Of a stretch of 64,000 nucleotides of DNA, positions 24,741 through 32,557 are shown piece after piece (the first letter of the stretch is position 1; every line of letters begins with the position of its first letter). A program made the position numbers and the translations under genes. Under the pieces are notes generated by a model that searched no databases, was not told the DNA's origin, and saw only the letters and a list, made by a program, of their open reading frames with translations. The DNA is from Paenibacillus sp. FSL R5-0623. Its GTDB lineage: Bacteria > Bacillota > Bacilli > Paenibacillales > Paenibacillaceae. The stretch is from contig NZ_CP150233.1 in assembly GCF_037974265.1 (NCBI RefSeq), forward strand, positions 3,720,001 through 3,784,000, read 5' to 3'.

Positions 24741-26054
24741 TTAGCCTAGTTTTTGCGAACCATTGGACCACACGAATTTGATTGACAAAGTATCTGAAAT
24801 ATTAGTGATCGGATCACCATTTATGAGAATAAGATCAGCACGTGCACCTTCGGTAATCCGGCCACGATCATGTAGACCAAAGCAACGGGCCGGTTTGGAA
24901 GTAGCCGACTGAAGAGCTTCGATCGGAGTGAACCCAGCCTTCACCAGCAGCTGCATTTCGTGGTGAACACTGGCCCCATGAGCAAGGCCACCAAGGTTCG
25001 GAACGGGAACCGGTGCGACATCCGTCCCTACAAGAATATCAACTCCGGCACGGTGAAGATCCATCACATTTTTAAAGCTGTTCTCCATATTGCCTTGTGG
25101 GTACGTATTGAAGCTTGAGTTCAAGATATCGATCCAATCCGGACTTAATTTGGAATGAACTCGTTGATCATTAGCCAATTCTGATGCCGGATTACCAATA
25201 ATCGATGAATTCAACACCAAGCACGGTGTAACAAAAGCTCCAGAATCAGCTATGCATTTAACCAATTCGGACGTGTACTCGGGTCTGTCGATAAACAAGT
25301 GGCCCAAACCGTCGACTCCAAAATCGATGGCTGCTTTTGAGGAAAGAGCCGTCAAGACGTGGGCAATGACCAACTTATCGAACTTGTGGGCTTCAGTAAC
25401 AGCTGTTTTTAGAATTTCGTCACTTAGAACAGGAAGGCCAGGTGCACCCATAACCGTTCCCTCTTCAATCATGATCTTAATATAGTCAGATCCATTCTCC
25501 ACTTGGGTATGCACATGTTTGATCGCTTCTTCAACCGTCGTCACTTGAGGTATTTCGTCGTGATCGTGAGCGTAGGCGGCCAACATTGCTTCCCGGTCTT
25601 CCTCCGATAACTTCTCTAGTTCCTTTAATACGAATTCAGGTATTTCATCTCCATCAGGCAGTAATTCATCTGGGTGCCCACCAGGAGCGGTAATCGCTGT
25701 CCCAGCAGATCGAACGTCTGCGATGTCATCCACATTTTTTAGCTGAATTTCGCGCCCTCTTTTAGTAAAATCGCCGTTCATTTCGAGTTCTGTTGTAACA
25801 CCAAAGTTTAAGGCATCTCGTAATCCGCCAATTGAGGTATGAACATGTGCATCAATGAGTCCAGGTATTAATGTCGCATTTTCTCCATCGATGATTGTTG
25901 CATCGCTTGGGATGTCTCCGCCCACTGAAATAATGGAGACCCCTTTAATGACAATATGTCTGGGAGCAATAATTTGATATCCATCAAAGATTCGTACATT
26001 TGTAATCGCCGTAATTTCTTCTAACCCAGCATTTTGATTTAATTTCTCCATCAT
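24741..26054 (-). CDS. Amidohydrolase family metal-dependent hydrolase
   Basis: A 437-residue TIM-barrel amidohydrolase. The metal-binding DAHVHT follows the LIPGLI strand near residue 65; the carboxylated-Lys region DYIKIM, His residues in VIAHVL and DGLGHLF, and the catalytic Asp in VGTDVAPVP are in order. The composite N/C-terminal beta-sandwich ends in ADLILINGDP. Closest in style to imidazolonepropionase-like and organophosphate/prolidase-like enzymes; the substrate cannot be fixed. AGGAGGATTTTTT precedes the ATG. It diverges from a MarR gene with two shared palindromes between, so MarR control is likely. Confidence 0.85.
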   Translation of the reverse strand: MMEKLNQNAGLEEITAITNVRIFDGYQIIAPRHIVIKGVSIISVGGDIPSDATIIDGENATLIPGLIDAHVHTSIGGLRDALNFGVTTELEMNGDFTKRGREIQLKNVDDIADVRSAGTAITAPGGHPDELLPDGDEIPEFVLKELEKLSEEDREAMLAAYAHDHDEIPQVTTVEEAIKHVHTQVENGSDYIKIMIEEGTVMGAPGLPVLSDEILKTAVTEAHKFDKLVIAHVLTALSSKAAIDFGVDGLGHLFIDRPEYTSELVKCIADSGAFVTPCLVLNSSIIGNPASELANDQRVHSKLSPDWIDILNSSFNTYPQGNMENSFKNVMDLHRAGVDILVGTDVAPVPVPNLGGLAHGASVHHEMQLLVKAGFTPIEALQSATSKPARCFGLHDRGRITEGARADLILINGDPITNISDTLSIKFVWSNGSQKLG

Positions 26055-26103
26055 AAAAAATCCTCCTAATGTGTTTGTGACTGAACACTTCGCAGTATAA
26101 CTA

Positions 26104-26115
26104 TTAGATATCTAA
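26104..26115. promoter_or_regulatory. MarR-type operator 1
   Basis: TTAGATATCTAA is a perfect 12-bp palindrome, followed by C, in the region between the divergent amidohydrolase and marR genes. It is close to the amidohydrolase start. Confidence 0.6.
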
Positions 26116-26181
26116 CAGTCAATAGCCTAACAATTGTTTGACAAGCCTACTGATATCACTGTATATTTTAGCTACTTACAA

Positions 26182-26193
26182 TTAGATTCCTAA
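26182..26193. promoter_or_regulatory. MarR-type operator 2
   Basis: TTAGATTCCTAA repeats the first box with the same flanking C and lies 28 bases before the marR start. A CCTAAC half-site lies between the two, at about 26126. Confidence 0.6.
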
Positions 26194-26220
26194 CAATTAC
26201 AGAGGGGACGATGGACGGTC

Positions 26221-26649
26221 ATGCATTCCCGAGAAGATACGCCTTATATGGATTTGTTTCAAATTATCGGTCTTAAGTTAAAGAAAAGAGCAGATGAGAG
26301 TATAAAAGAGCTAGGATTAAGTTCTCAACAAGGAAAAGTAATCGATTATATTTATGAGAATCAAGATAATCATATTATTCAAAAGGATCTTGCAGATCGG
26401 TTTCATCTGCGTGGGGCAAGCGTTACAAGCATGCTTCAAGGTCTAGAGCAAAAAGGTTTCATCGAACGTAAAATCCCGGCCAATAATGAACGGCAAAAAA
26501 ATATTTATGTATTACCAAAAGCGGTTGACTTGATTGAAGACTTCAATAACTCATTTCAAAAAGTGGAAGATGAAATCGTTCAAGCCCTTAATGATGAGGA
26601 GAAACACATCTTAAAGAAATTACTGATCAGAATTAATGAACGCATATAA
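26221..26649 (+). CDS. MarR family transcriptional regulator
   Basis: A 142-residue winged helix-turn-helix protein. The helix LSSQQGKVIDYIYEN, the recognition region LADRFHLRGASVTSMLQGLEQKGFI and the wing ERKIPANNERQKNIYVL are typical of MarR. A GAGGGG at 26202-26207 is 13 bases before the ATG, slightly far. It probably represses itself and the divergent amidohydrolase from the paired TTAGATnnCTAA boxes. The inducer is unknown. Confidence 0.9.
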   Translation: MHSREDTPYMDLFQIIGLKLKKRADESIKELGLSSQQGKVIDYIYENQDNHIIQKDLADRFHLRGASVTSMLQGLEQKGFIERKIPANNERQKNIYVLPKAVDLIEDFNNSFQKVEDEIVQALNDEEKHILKKLLIRINERI

Positions 26650-26681
26650 AAGATGGGCAGGCAGAGGTGCCTGAGGGCACG

Positions 26682-26826
26682 TGACAAGATCATGTTCCCA
26701 TTCCCGATTAGAAACCAAAGGAAGCCGCCGATCAACAGGATCGGCGGCTTTATTCGACTACCGGGCAATAAAGTTTAGTGTAATCAACTTGTATCACCAC
26801 AAAATAAAGTTTACTTAGTAAAGTCG
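26682..26826 (+). repeat. Modular intergenic repeat, copy 7 (pair of copy 1)
   Basis: The box GACAAGATCATGTTCCC joins an AAACCAAAGGA segment, the perfect hairpin GCCGCCGATC-AACAG-GATCGGCGGC and TTTATTC, then ACTACCGGGCAATAAAGTTTAGT-like and ATCACCACAAAATAAAGTT segments. From 26699 on it is nearly the same as 201-325. It shows that the GACAAGAACAT box and the AACTA/TAGTT box families are parts of one element. It may terminate marR. Confidence 0.75.
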
Positions 26827-26836
26827 TCTCCGCCTG

Positions 26837-27094
26837 TTAACGTCTTCGGAACGCTCCACCGCGCGCCAGAGCATAGAAAATCAAGAGAGCAATGATCGAC
26901 CCAACGATCGCGGGTATGATATGAAATCCACCCACCACCGGCCCCCTCGGTCCCAACAGTTCATACCCTAACCACGATCCAACAAAGCCAGCAATGATAT
27001 TGCCGAGTACGCCTCCCGGCACGTCCCGTCCAATCAGATTTCCACTTAACCAGCCAATTAGCCCACCGACAATAAGTATCCAGATTAAATACAC
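26837..27094 (-). CDS. GlsB/YeaQ/YmgE family membrane protein
   Basis: An 85-residue Gly-rich membrane protein (transglycosylase-associated family, PF04226) with three hydrophobic segments: ILIVGGLIGWLSGNLIG, GVLGNIIAGFVGSWLGY and IIPAIVGSIIALLIFYAL, and an Arg-rich tail. Such genes are often stress-induced and the function is unproven. The GTG at 27094 is preceded by GGAAGGGAGA on the minus strand. Confidence 0.88.
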   Translation of the reverse strand: MYLIWILIVGGLIGWLSGNLIGRDVPGGVLGNIIAGFVGSWLGYELLGPRGPVVGGFHIIPAIVGSIIALLIFYALARGGAFRRR

Positions 27095-27287
27095 GAATTG
27101 GTCTCCCTTCCATTGATTTATTACAAGTTATGTTTCGTTAGGGGGAATGTTGCGGATCATCTGCGAATCGACCACTAAACCATTTCCATTTTAATCCAAG
27201 GGTAGTAAAATCGGTTGTACCACCACTCGTATGAATGCTGGTGCAGATGGGGATTGGAGATGGCGAGTATAGAAAGGAGGCGCTTAG

Positions 27288-28946
27288 GTGTTCATGTTTC
27301 GAAGTTCTTTTATTTTAGCCTTGTTGATGATGTGTCTATTGTCAGGCTTGACTGCTTGCTCTGAGTTAGAGCAATCGGAAGATATGGGTACTTCGACAAA
27401 GGCTGACTTCACGGAGCAGATACAGAGCCTTAATCTGAATCTGGAAGAACCGTCATGGAAGCTGGATACCACCCCCGTGAATCTAACGTGGTTCGTTGGA
27501 GCCGAATGGTACGGGCACACTTGGGGTGAGAGCATGACTTCCAAATATGTCACCAAAAAAACAGGGGTCAATATCGAATTTGACGTATCAACTGGTGAAC
27601 CAAGCGAGATGTTATCACGGATGTTGACGACCGGTAGTCTGCCGGATTTGATAACCATCGGCTCCTGGGAGAGTGCGGTTAACAAACTTCGGGAGAGTAA
27701 TCTCATCTATGCCCTGGATGAGCTAGCCAACAAGTATGATCCTTACTTTTACAAGGTAGCAGGTGATGGTGCTCTACAATGGTATCGGCAGGAAGACGGC
27801 CATACCTATGTCATCCCCAATGATGCGTACAGTCCCGAACAGATGCGTTCAACCGGCTTGACGGGAGCGAACCAAACCTTTCTCGTACGTAAAGATCTGT
27901 ATGAGTCGATGGGCAAACCGGACCTTACCACACCGAAAGGTTTTCTACATGCATTGCAATTGCTGAAGAATCAATATTCTGTTTATAAAGGCAAGCTAAT
28001 CAGTCCGTTCTGGGCACAGGGGAATGCATCCTATGGGATGACTGAATATTTGCAAAATCTGCTTGCGATCCCCCATGAACAGAACGGTAAAGTATACGAC
28101 CGAATGACAGATCCGGATTATATTGAGTGGCTGAAAACATTTCGTATCGCTTACGAGCAGGGCCTGATTAATGTTGATTTTCTGGTCGACTCCAGTGCAC
28201 AGGTGCAGGAAAAAACCAACCAAGCCCAATATTTTATGATGATTCGGGAATGGACAGACATATCGGACCTCAATTCGAAATTGGAAGTCCTTACGAATCA
28301 GAGTTCATACTATATTGCTGTAGATGGACCCCGGAGCAGCAGGAGAGAATCCGCCAAACTGTTTCCCGGCAGCATGGATGGCTGGATGGTTACGATGATT
28401 AGCAGATCCACGGAAAACCCTGAACGGGCCATCCGATTTTTGACCTATCTGGCCAGCGAAGAAGGCCAAAGAGATTTATTTTTGGGCAAAGAAGGTGAAA
28501 CTTGGACGATGGAGAACGGCATACCGCAGCTGACGGCGGCAATGGTCCAGTTGTATGACACGGATCGGGAGCGGCTGGAAAAAGAATATGGCATTATGGA
28601 TACCTACTGGATGCTGCGAAACCCTGCTTTCGTTAACCCGTGGAGACCCGAGCATACTCCGTCCATTAAGCAAATGGAGGCGTTCGCTAACCAACACGCC
28701 GATCTGGACAGCGGCATCTATAAGGGACTCGATCCTGTAGGGGATTCCGATATAGCGTTAGCCTGGTCACGTATTTCTCAGAATTGGGAAGAGGTGCTGC
28801 CAGAACTGATTACAGCGAAGGATGAAGCTGCCTTTGACAAAATTTTTGAAAATTTTCTGATCCGTCGTGTGAACTACGGCTTTAACCAGGTGATGGAATA
28901 TCGCCAGGCTGAACTGGAACTGAGGAAAGCCAAGATAGCCAGATAA
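27288..28946 (+). CDS. Extracellular solute-binding lipoprotein of the sensing cluster
   Basis: A 552-residue family 1-type substrate-binding protein with a signal peptide and lipobox LTAC (Cys at residue 24), so it is anchored to the outer face of the membrane. The large size and NLTWFVGAEWYGHTW start resemble the LipO/YtcQ-type proteins of Paenibacillus. AGAAAGGAGG precedes the GTG at 27288; an ATG at 27294 is a possible alternative. No permease genes are adjacent. A YesM-like kinase follows after 74 bases, which suggests that this protein presents sugars to the kinase rather than to a transporter. Confidence 0.85.
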   Translation: MFMFRSSFILALLMMCLLSGLTACSELEQSEDMGTSTKADFTEQIQSLNLNLEEPSWKLDTTPVNLTWFVGAEWYGHTWGESMTSKYVTKKTGVNIEFDVSTGEPSEMLSRMLTTGSLPDLITIGSWESAVNKLRESNLIYALDELANKYDPYFYKVAGDGALQWYRQEDGHTYVIPNDAYSPEQMRSTGLTGANQTFLVRKDLYESMGKPDLTTPKGFLHALQLLKNQYSVYKGKLISPFWAQGNASYGMTEYLQNLLAIPHEQNGKVYDRMTDPDYIEWLKTFRIAYEQGLINVDFLVDSSAQVQEKTNQAQYFMMIREWTDISDLNSKLEVLTNQSSYYIAVDGPRSSRRESAKLFPGSMDGWMVTMISRSTENPERAIRFLTYLASEEGQRDLFLGKEGETWTMENGIPQLTAAMVQLYDTDRERLEKEYGIMDTYWMLRNPAFVNPWRPEHTPSIKQMEAFANQHADLDSGIYKGLDPVGDSDIALAWSRISQNWEEVLPELITAKDEAAFDKIFENFLIRRVNYGFNQVMEYRQAELELRKAKIAR

Positions 28947-29020
28947 CCATTCCCTACTACATTGTTAACGATCAGCTAACTAGTAATATATGGTATAACA
29001 AAGGTGGTGAATACATCAGA

Positions 29021-30859
29021 ATGAAATACCTGCTAACGAGATTGAGGAAGCTTTATCGCAATGCCCGTATATCCCAAAAGCTGTTTCTGGCATTTAGCCT
29101 GATGATTGCCATACCTGTTATTTTGATCTCCTTTGTGTATATCCGCATGCAAGAAACCCAGCTATATAAGGACGCTATGGCAACGGGCAACAGCCACGTT
29201 TCATGGCTGAATGAACAATTGCGCAGAAGAATGGATACAATTGAGAACGCTTCCAACACAGCCCTTACTCAAAAGTCATTTGTGGATTTTATTCATTCCA
29301 ATATGCTTGTGGATGGACTGCGTCTGGTGAAGTTTAAGCAAAACCAGTTTGAGCAAATGCTTAATATCATTCAAAGCAATGCGATGATCAGTGAGCTTAG
29401 CTTTTACGTTGATAACCCAAACTTGTATGAAATCTGGCCTGAAATCTATCATTACAAGAAATTTTCGCCGCAGGATTATTGGGTAAAGCTTCGGGATGAA
29501 GGTGGCGCGGCTTACCGCTTATTTTCTTTTAGGGATGGTGAGCACACCTTATCCTACTATCGTCTGGTTCGCCTTCAAGGGCAGGAACAAAAACGCCCTA
29601 GTATTATGGAAGTGCGAGTTCCCCACAGCATATTTTTCAGCGACCTGCTCCAGGAGAGCAAGGGGGACTTCTTTTCGGTGTTGATGAACGCAAGCGATTC
29701 TCCCCAGTATGTTTACAATCCTCAGCATGAGTTTTCTGAGAAGTACGGGAAGGCGCTGAAGGAGATCCTTGGCAGTATTCATCACCAGCTGGATATATCG
29801 CCGCAGGAAAGCCCGCTTCAGGTTAGGGTGGGAGATCAGAGTTACTATGTATTGTATCGATACATCCCTCCATTGAACACTTATGTGGTCGATATTGCTT
29901 CCCATCAGGCATTGATGAAGGGACCGCGCAGTTGGTATGCATTTGTGGTAACGATTACATTATGTGTATTGCTGCTGATTATGCTACTCGTATCCCAAAC
30001 GACGCGGCGTATTTTCCGGCGGTTGGACAGCGTACTGATATCCATGCGTCAGGTACGGAAAGGCGAGCTGGATGCAATGATTGATACAGGCCTGGATGAG
30101 AACGAAAGAGGAGATGAAATCGATGAGGTGGCGGTGAACTACAATAAAATGTTACATGAGGTCAAACGTTTAATGACACAGGTCGTGGATAAGCAGTTAA
30201 TTGCCAAAAACGCACAGTTGCACTCCCTGCATTCGCAAATTAACTCCCATTTTTTATATAACGCCCTGGAATCGATCCGGATGGTGGCAGAGGTACAGAG
30301 GCAGCCTGCTATAGCCAATTCATTGGTGTCGTTGGGCTCCCAACTACGCTACAGCATGCAGTGGCGTAGCGATACCGTTGCTTTTCGTGAGGAGCTTGCC
30401 AATATCCAAAGTTATATTGAATTTATCAACTTTATGGAAGGCGGCAGTATTGTTATGACCGCGGATCTTCCTCAGGAAATACTTCGCTACGCCATTCCCA
30501 AGATGTGTATGCAGCCCATCGTTGAAAATGCCGTTCATCACGGGGCACCTTCAGGTGGCAGGGTATCTATAGAGATTACCTTTTCTGTGGAGAATGACAG
30601 TCTGCTATTCATTAACATAAGAGATGACGGAGAGGGGTTAGAGCCTGAGATGTTACACCGTCTTCAGGCAGTACTGCAGAGCGAATCGGATACACCGATG
30701 GTGACTAGCAGGAGCGGACTTGGTTTGGAAAACGTGAATAAGCGATTGCAGCTTCATTATGGCAAGAATTGCGGTCTTTGGATTGATAGTGTGCAAGGTG
30801 CATATACCTGCGTAACGATACGCTTGCCTTGGGAAAATGTAAATCTTGGAGGGTGGTAG
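29021..30859 (+). CDS. YesM-type sensor histidine kinase
   Basis: A 612-residue membrane kinase. A transmembrane helix at about residues 22-43 and another at about 305-327 enclose a large extracellular sensor. A HAMP linker follows, then the His_kinase domain with the phospho-accepting His in QINSHFLYNALESIR (about H410) and an HATPase domain with ENAVHHG and GLGLENV. AAAGGTGGTGAATAC precedes the ATG. It phosphorylates the AraC-type regulator encoded 3 bases downstream. The neighbouring binding protein and GH16 gene point to sensing of beta-glucan fragments. Confidence 0.92.
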   Translation: MKYLLTRLRKLYRNARISQKLFLAFSLMIAIPVILISFVYIRMQETQLYKDAMATGNSHVSWLNEQLRRRMDTIENASNTALTQKSFVDFIHSNMLVDGLRLVKFKQNQFEQMLNIIQSNAMISELSFYVDNPNLYEIWPEIYHYKKFSPQDYWVKLRDEGGAAYRLFSFRDGEHTLSYYRLVRLQGQEQKRPSIMEVRVPHSIFFSDLLQESKGDFFSVLMNASDSPQYVYNPQHEFSEKYGKALKEILGSIHHQLDISPQESPLQVRVGDQSYYVLYRYIPPLNTYVVDIASHQALMKGPRSWYAFVVTITLCVLLLIMLLVSQTTRRIFRRLDSVLISMRQVRKGELDAMIDTGLDENERGDEIDEVAVNYNKMLHEVKRLMTQVVDKQLIAKNAQLHSLHSQINSHFLYNALESIRMVAEVQRQPAIANSLVSLGSQLRYSMQWRSDTVAFREELANIQSYIEFINFMEGGSIVMTADLPQEILRYAIPKMCMQPIVENAVHHGAPSGGRVSIEITFSVENDSLLFINIRDDGEGLEPEMLHRLQAVLQSESDTPMVTSRSGLGLENVNKRLQLHYGKNCGLWIDSVQGAYTCVTIRLPWENVNLGGW

Positions 30860-30862
30860 AGC

Positions 30863-32404
30863 ATGATTAATATCCTGATTGTGGACGATCAAAAACACAT
30901 TCGTGATGGCCTGCAGGCCATGCTGCATCAATTTCCTCTGGAGCTGAACAACATATACTGTGCCGCGAGCGGGATTGAGGCGCTGGGCCTATTGCGGCAG
31001 CATTGCATTCACATCGTGATTACCGATATTATGATGCCGGATATGGATGGGTTGGCACTCATGGCTCAAACCAAAGAGGAATACATGGATGTGGAATACC
31101 TCATTATCAGCGGTTATAGTGATTTTACATATGCCCAAAAAGCGATCGGGCTTGGGGCAAAGGGCTACCTGCTCAAACCTTTGAAGCGAGAGGATCTGCA
31201 ACATTCCCTGGAGCATGTGTGGCAAGAGATCCAGACACGGCAGGCACTTACGCATAATATGCAGCGTGTATCCCGTCTCGCCCAAGAGACCGATCGTAAA
31301 GAATTAAGAATGTTTATGCAAGGTGCGTTAAGTGATGACGCATGGATTCTTCAGATTGAGGAACAACATTATGCGTTATGGCGTAATTATCGCCTAGCCC
31401 TACTGCGGGAAGAAGTTTGCATGAACCAGCCCGGAGCCAGCAGCGCCCATAGCATGGAAGCCATTGCGTATCGTGTGTTTGGCAGACAAGGTTGTATTTG
31501 CCTGCAACATCGCCCATACCTGATCCTTGCGGTGGATGCATCCATAGATCCAAGTGTTTTGCCTGCAGCGCTCAAGGAAGGAAAGATCGATGCCATAACG
31601 GCCATGACTAACCCGATTCAGGGGTTAAAAGAACTACCAGACAGCTATACCCAAGTGCTTGAGCTCTATCGCCACAGTTATCTGTTTCCTGATCAGTACA
31701 GTATCTTCCCAGCACATATTGAGCATATGGAACAGCAGTGGCAACTTCCCTATGAAGACTTATATGAACTGTTCCAGTCGGTTGGAACAGATAACAGCGG
31801 AACAATTACTCAGGGTATTTCTGCAATATTTCACAAAAAGGTGCTGCAACGTTATCCTATTCGCTATACTCAACAGCTCTGCGCCGCTACCGTTCAGATG
31901 ATGGAGGAATACGAACGAGTTATTCACCCTTATATGGGGAAAGAAGTGCTGGACCTTGAATCATTGCGTAATCTCTTTGATTATCAAGGGATGCGTGAGT
32001 ATATACAAGCACTGCAACAGCAGCTGCTTCGGCTGAATCAGTTCTATTATGACTATAAATGCAGCTATCGCCATTCGCAGGATCTAAATGAAGCCATTCG
32101 TTATATTCACGAGAGTTACCACAAACCGCTGGATCTTGCGATGGTATCCAATCATGTATCGCTTAATTATGCTTATTTCTCAAATCTGTTTAAGAAGAAT
32201 ATTGGTAAGGGTTTTGCTGAGTACCTACGAGATGTGCGTCTGGATAAAGCGCGGCGGCTTCTCGCCGAAACCGATTATAAAATTGTTGAAGTGGCTGCTA
32301 TGGTAGGCTATGAAAGCTACAAAAGCTTTACACGCGCGTTCCGACTTGTGATGCAGATCCAACCCACAGAGTACCGACAGATGATGCGGCAGAAGGCAGA
32401 TTGA
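30863..32404 (+). CDS. YesN-type response regulator, AraC family
   Basis: A 513-residue regulator: receiver domain with phospho-acceptor D55 (ITDIMMPDMDG), the acidic pair D8-D9 and the conserved Lys in LLKPLKRED; a long central helical region; and a C-terminal AraC double helix-turn-helix (about residues 410-505, IHESYHKPLDLAMVSNHVSLN and VEVAAMVGYESYKSFTRAF). GGAGGGTGG precedes the ATG. Its likely targets are the GH16 gene downstream and perhaps its own cluster. Confidence 0.93.
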   Translation: MINILIVDDQKHIRDGLQAMLHQFPLELNNIYCAASGIEALGLLRQHCIHIVITDIMMPDMDGLALMAQTKEEYMDVEYLIISGYSDFTYAQKAIGLGAKGYLLKPLKREDLQHSLEHVWQEIQTRQALTHNMQRVSRLAQETDRKELRMFMQGALSDDAWILQIEEQHYALWRNYRLALLREEVCMNQPGASSAHSMEAIAYRVFGRQGCICLQHRPYLILAVDASIDPSVLPAALKEGKIDAITAMTNPIQGLKELPDSYTQVLELYRHSYLFPDQYSIFPAHIEHMEQQWQLPYEDLYELFQSVGTDNSGTITQGISAIFHKKVLQRYPIRYTQQLCAATVQMMEEYERVIHPYMGKEVLDLESLRNLFDYQGMREYIQALQQQLLRLNQFYYDYKCSYRHSQDLNEAIRYIHESYHKPLDLAMVSNHVSLNYAYFSNLFKKNIGKGFAEYLRDVRLDKARRLLAETDYKIVEVAAMVGYESYKSFTRAFRLVMQIQPTEYRQMMRQKAD

Positions 32405-32422
32405 ATCAAAAGCCAAAAAAAT

Positions 32423-32488
32423 GGGATATCACAAAAACAATTGTACCTTTTCAGCGAATTAACCTATTCGATAGAATAAAGATATCCC
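32423..32488 (+). promoter_or_regulatory. GH16 upstream region with GGGATATC inverted repeat
   Basis: GGGATATC (32423-32430) and GATATCCC (32481-32488) frame about 50 bases between the regulator stop and the GH16 gene. The pair could hold the AraC-type binding site or form a long hairpin. It is the most obvious symmetry in the promoter region. Confidence 0.35.
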
Positions 32489-32492
32489 TTCA

Positions 32493-32506
32493 TGTAAGCG
32501 ATTTCC
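32493..32506 (+). promoter_or_regulatory. cre-like catabolite control site
   Basis: TGTAAGCGATTTCC matches 13 of 14 positions of the CcpA consensus TGWAANCGNTNWCA. It lies 52 bases before the GH16 start, which fits glucose repression of an extracellular glucanase. Confidence 0.6.
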
Positions 32507-32557
32507 TTAATGCGCATGGATTGGGAGAAGTTATTATTCTATTAAAGGAGGGCAATT

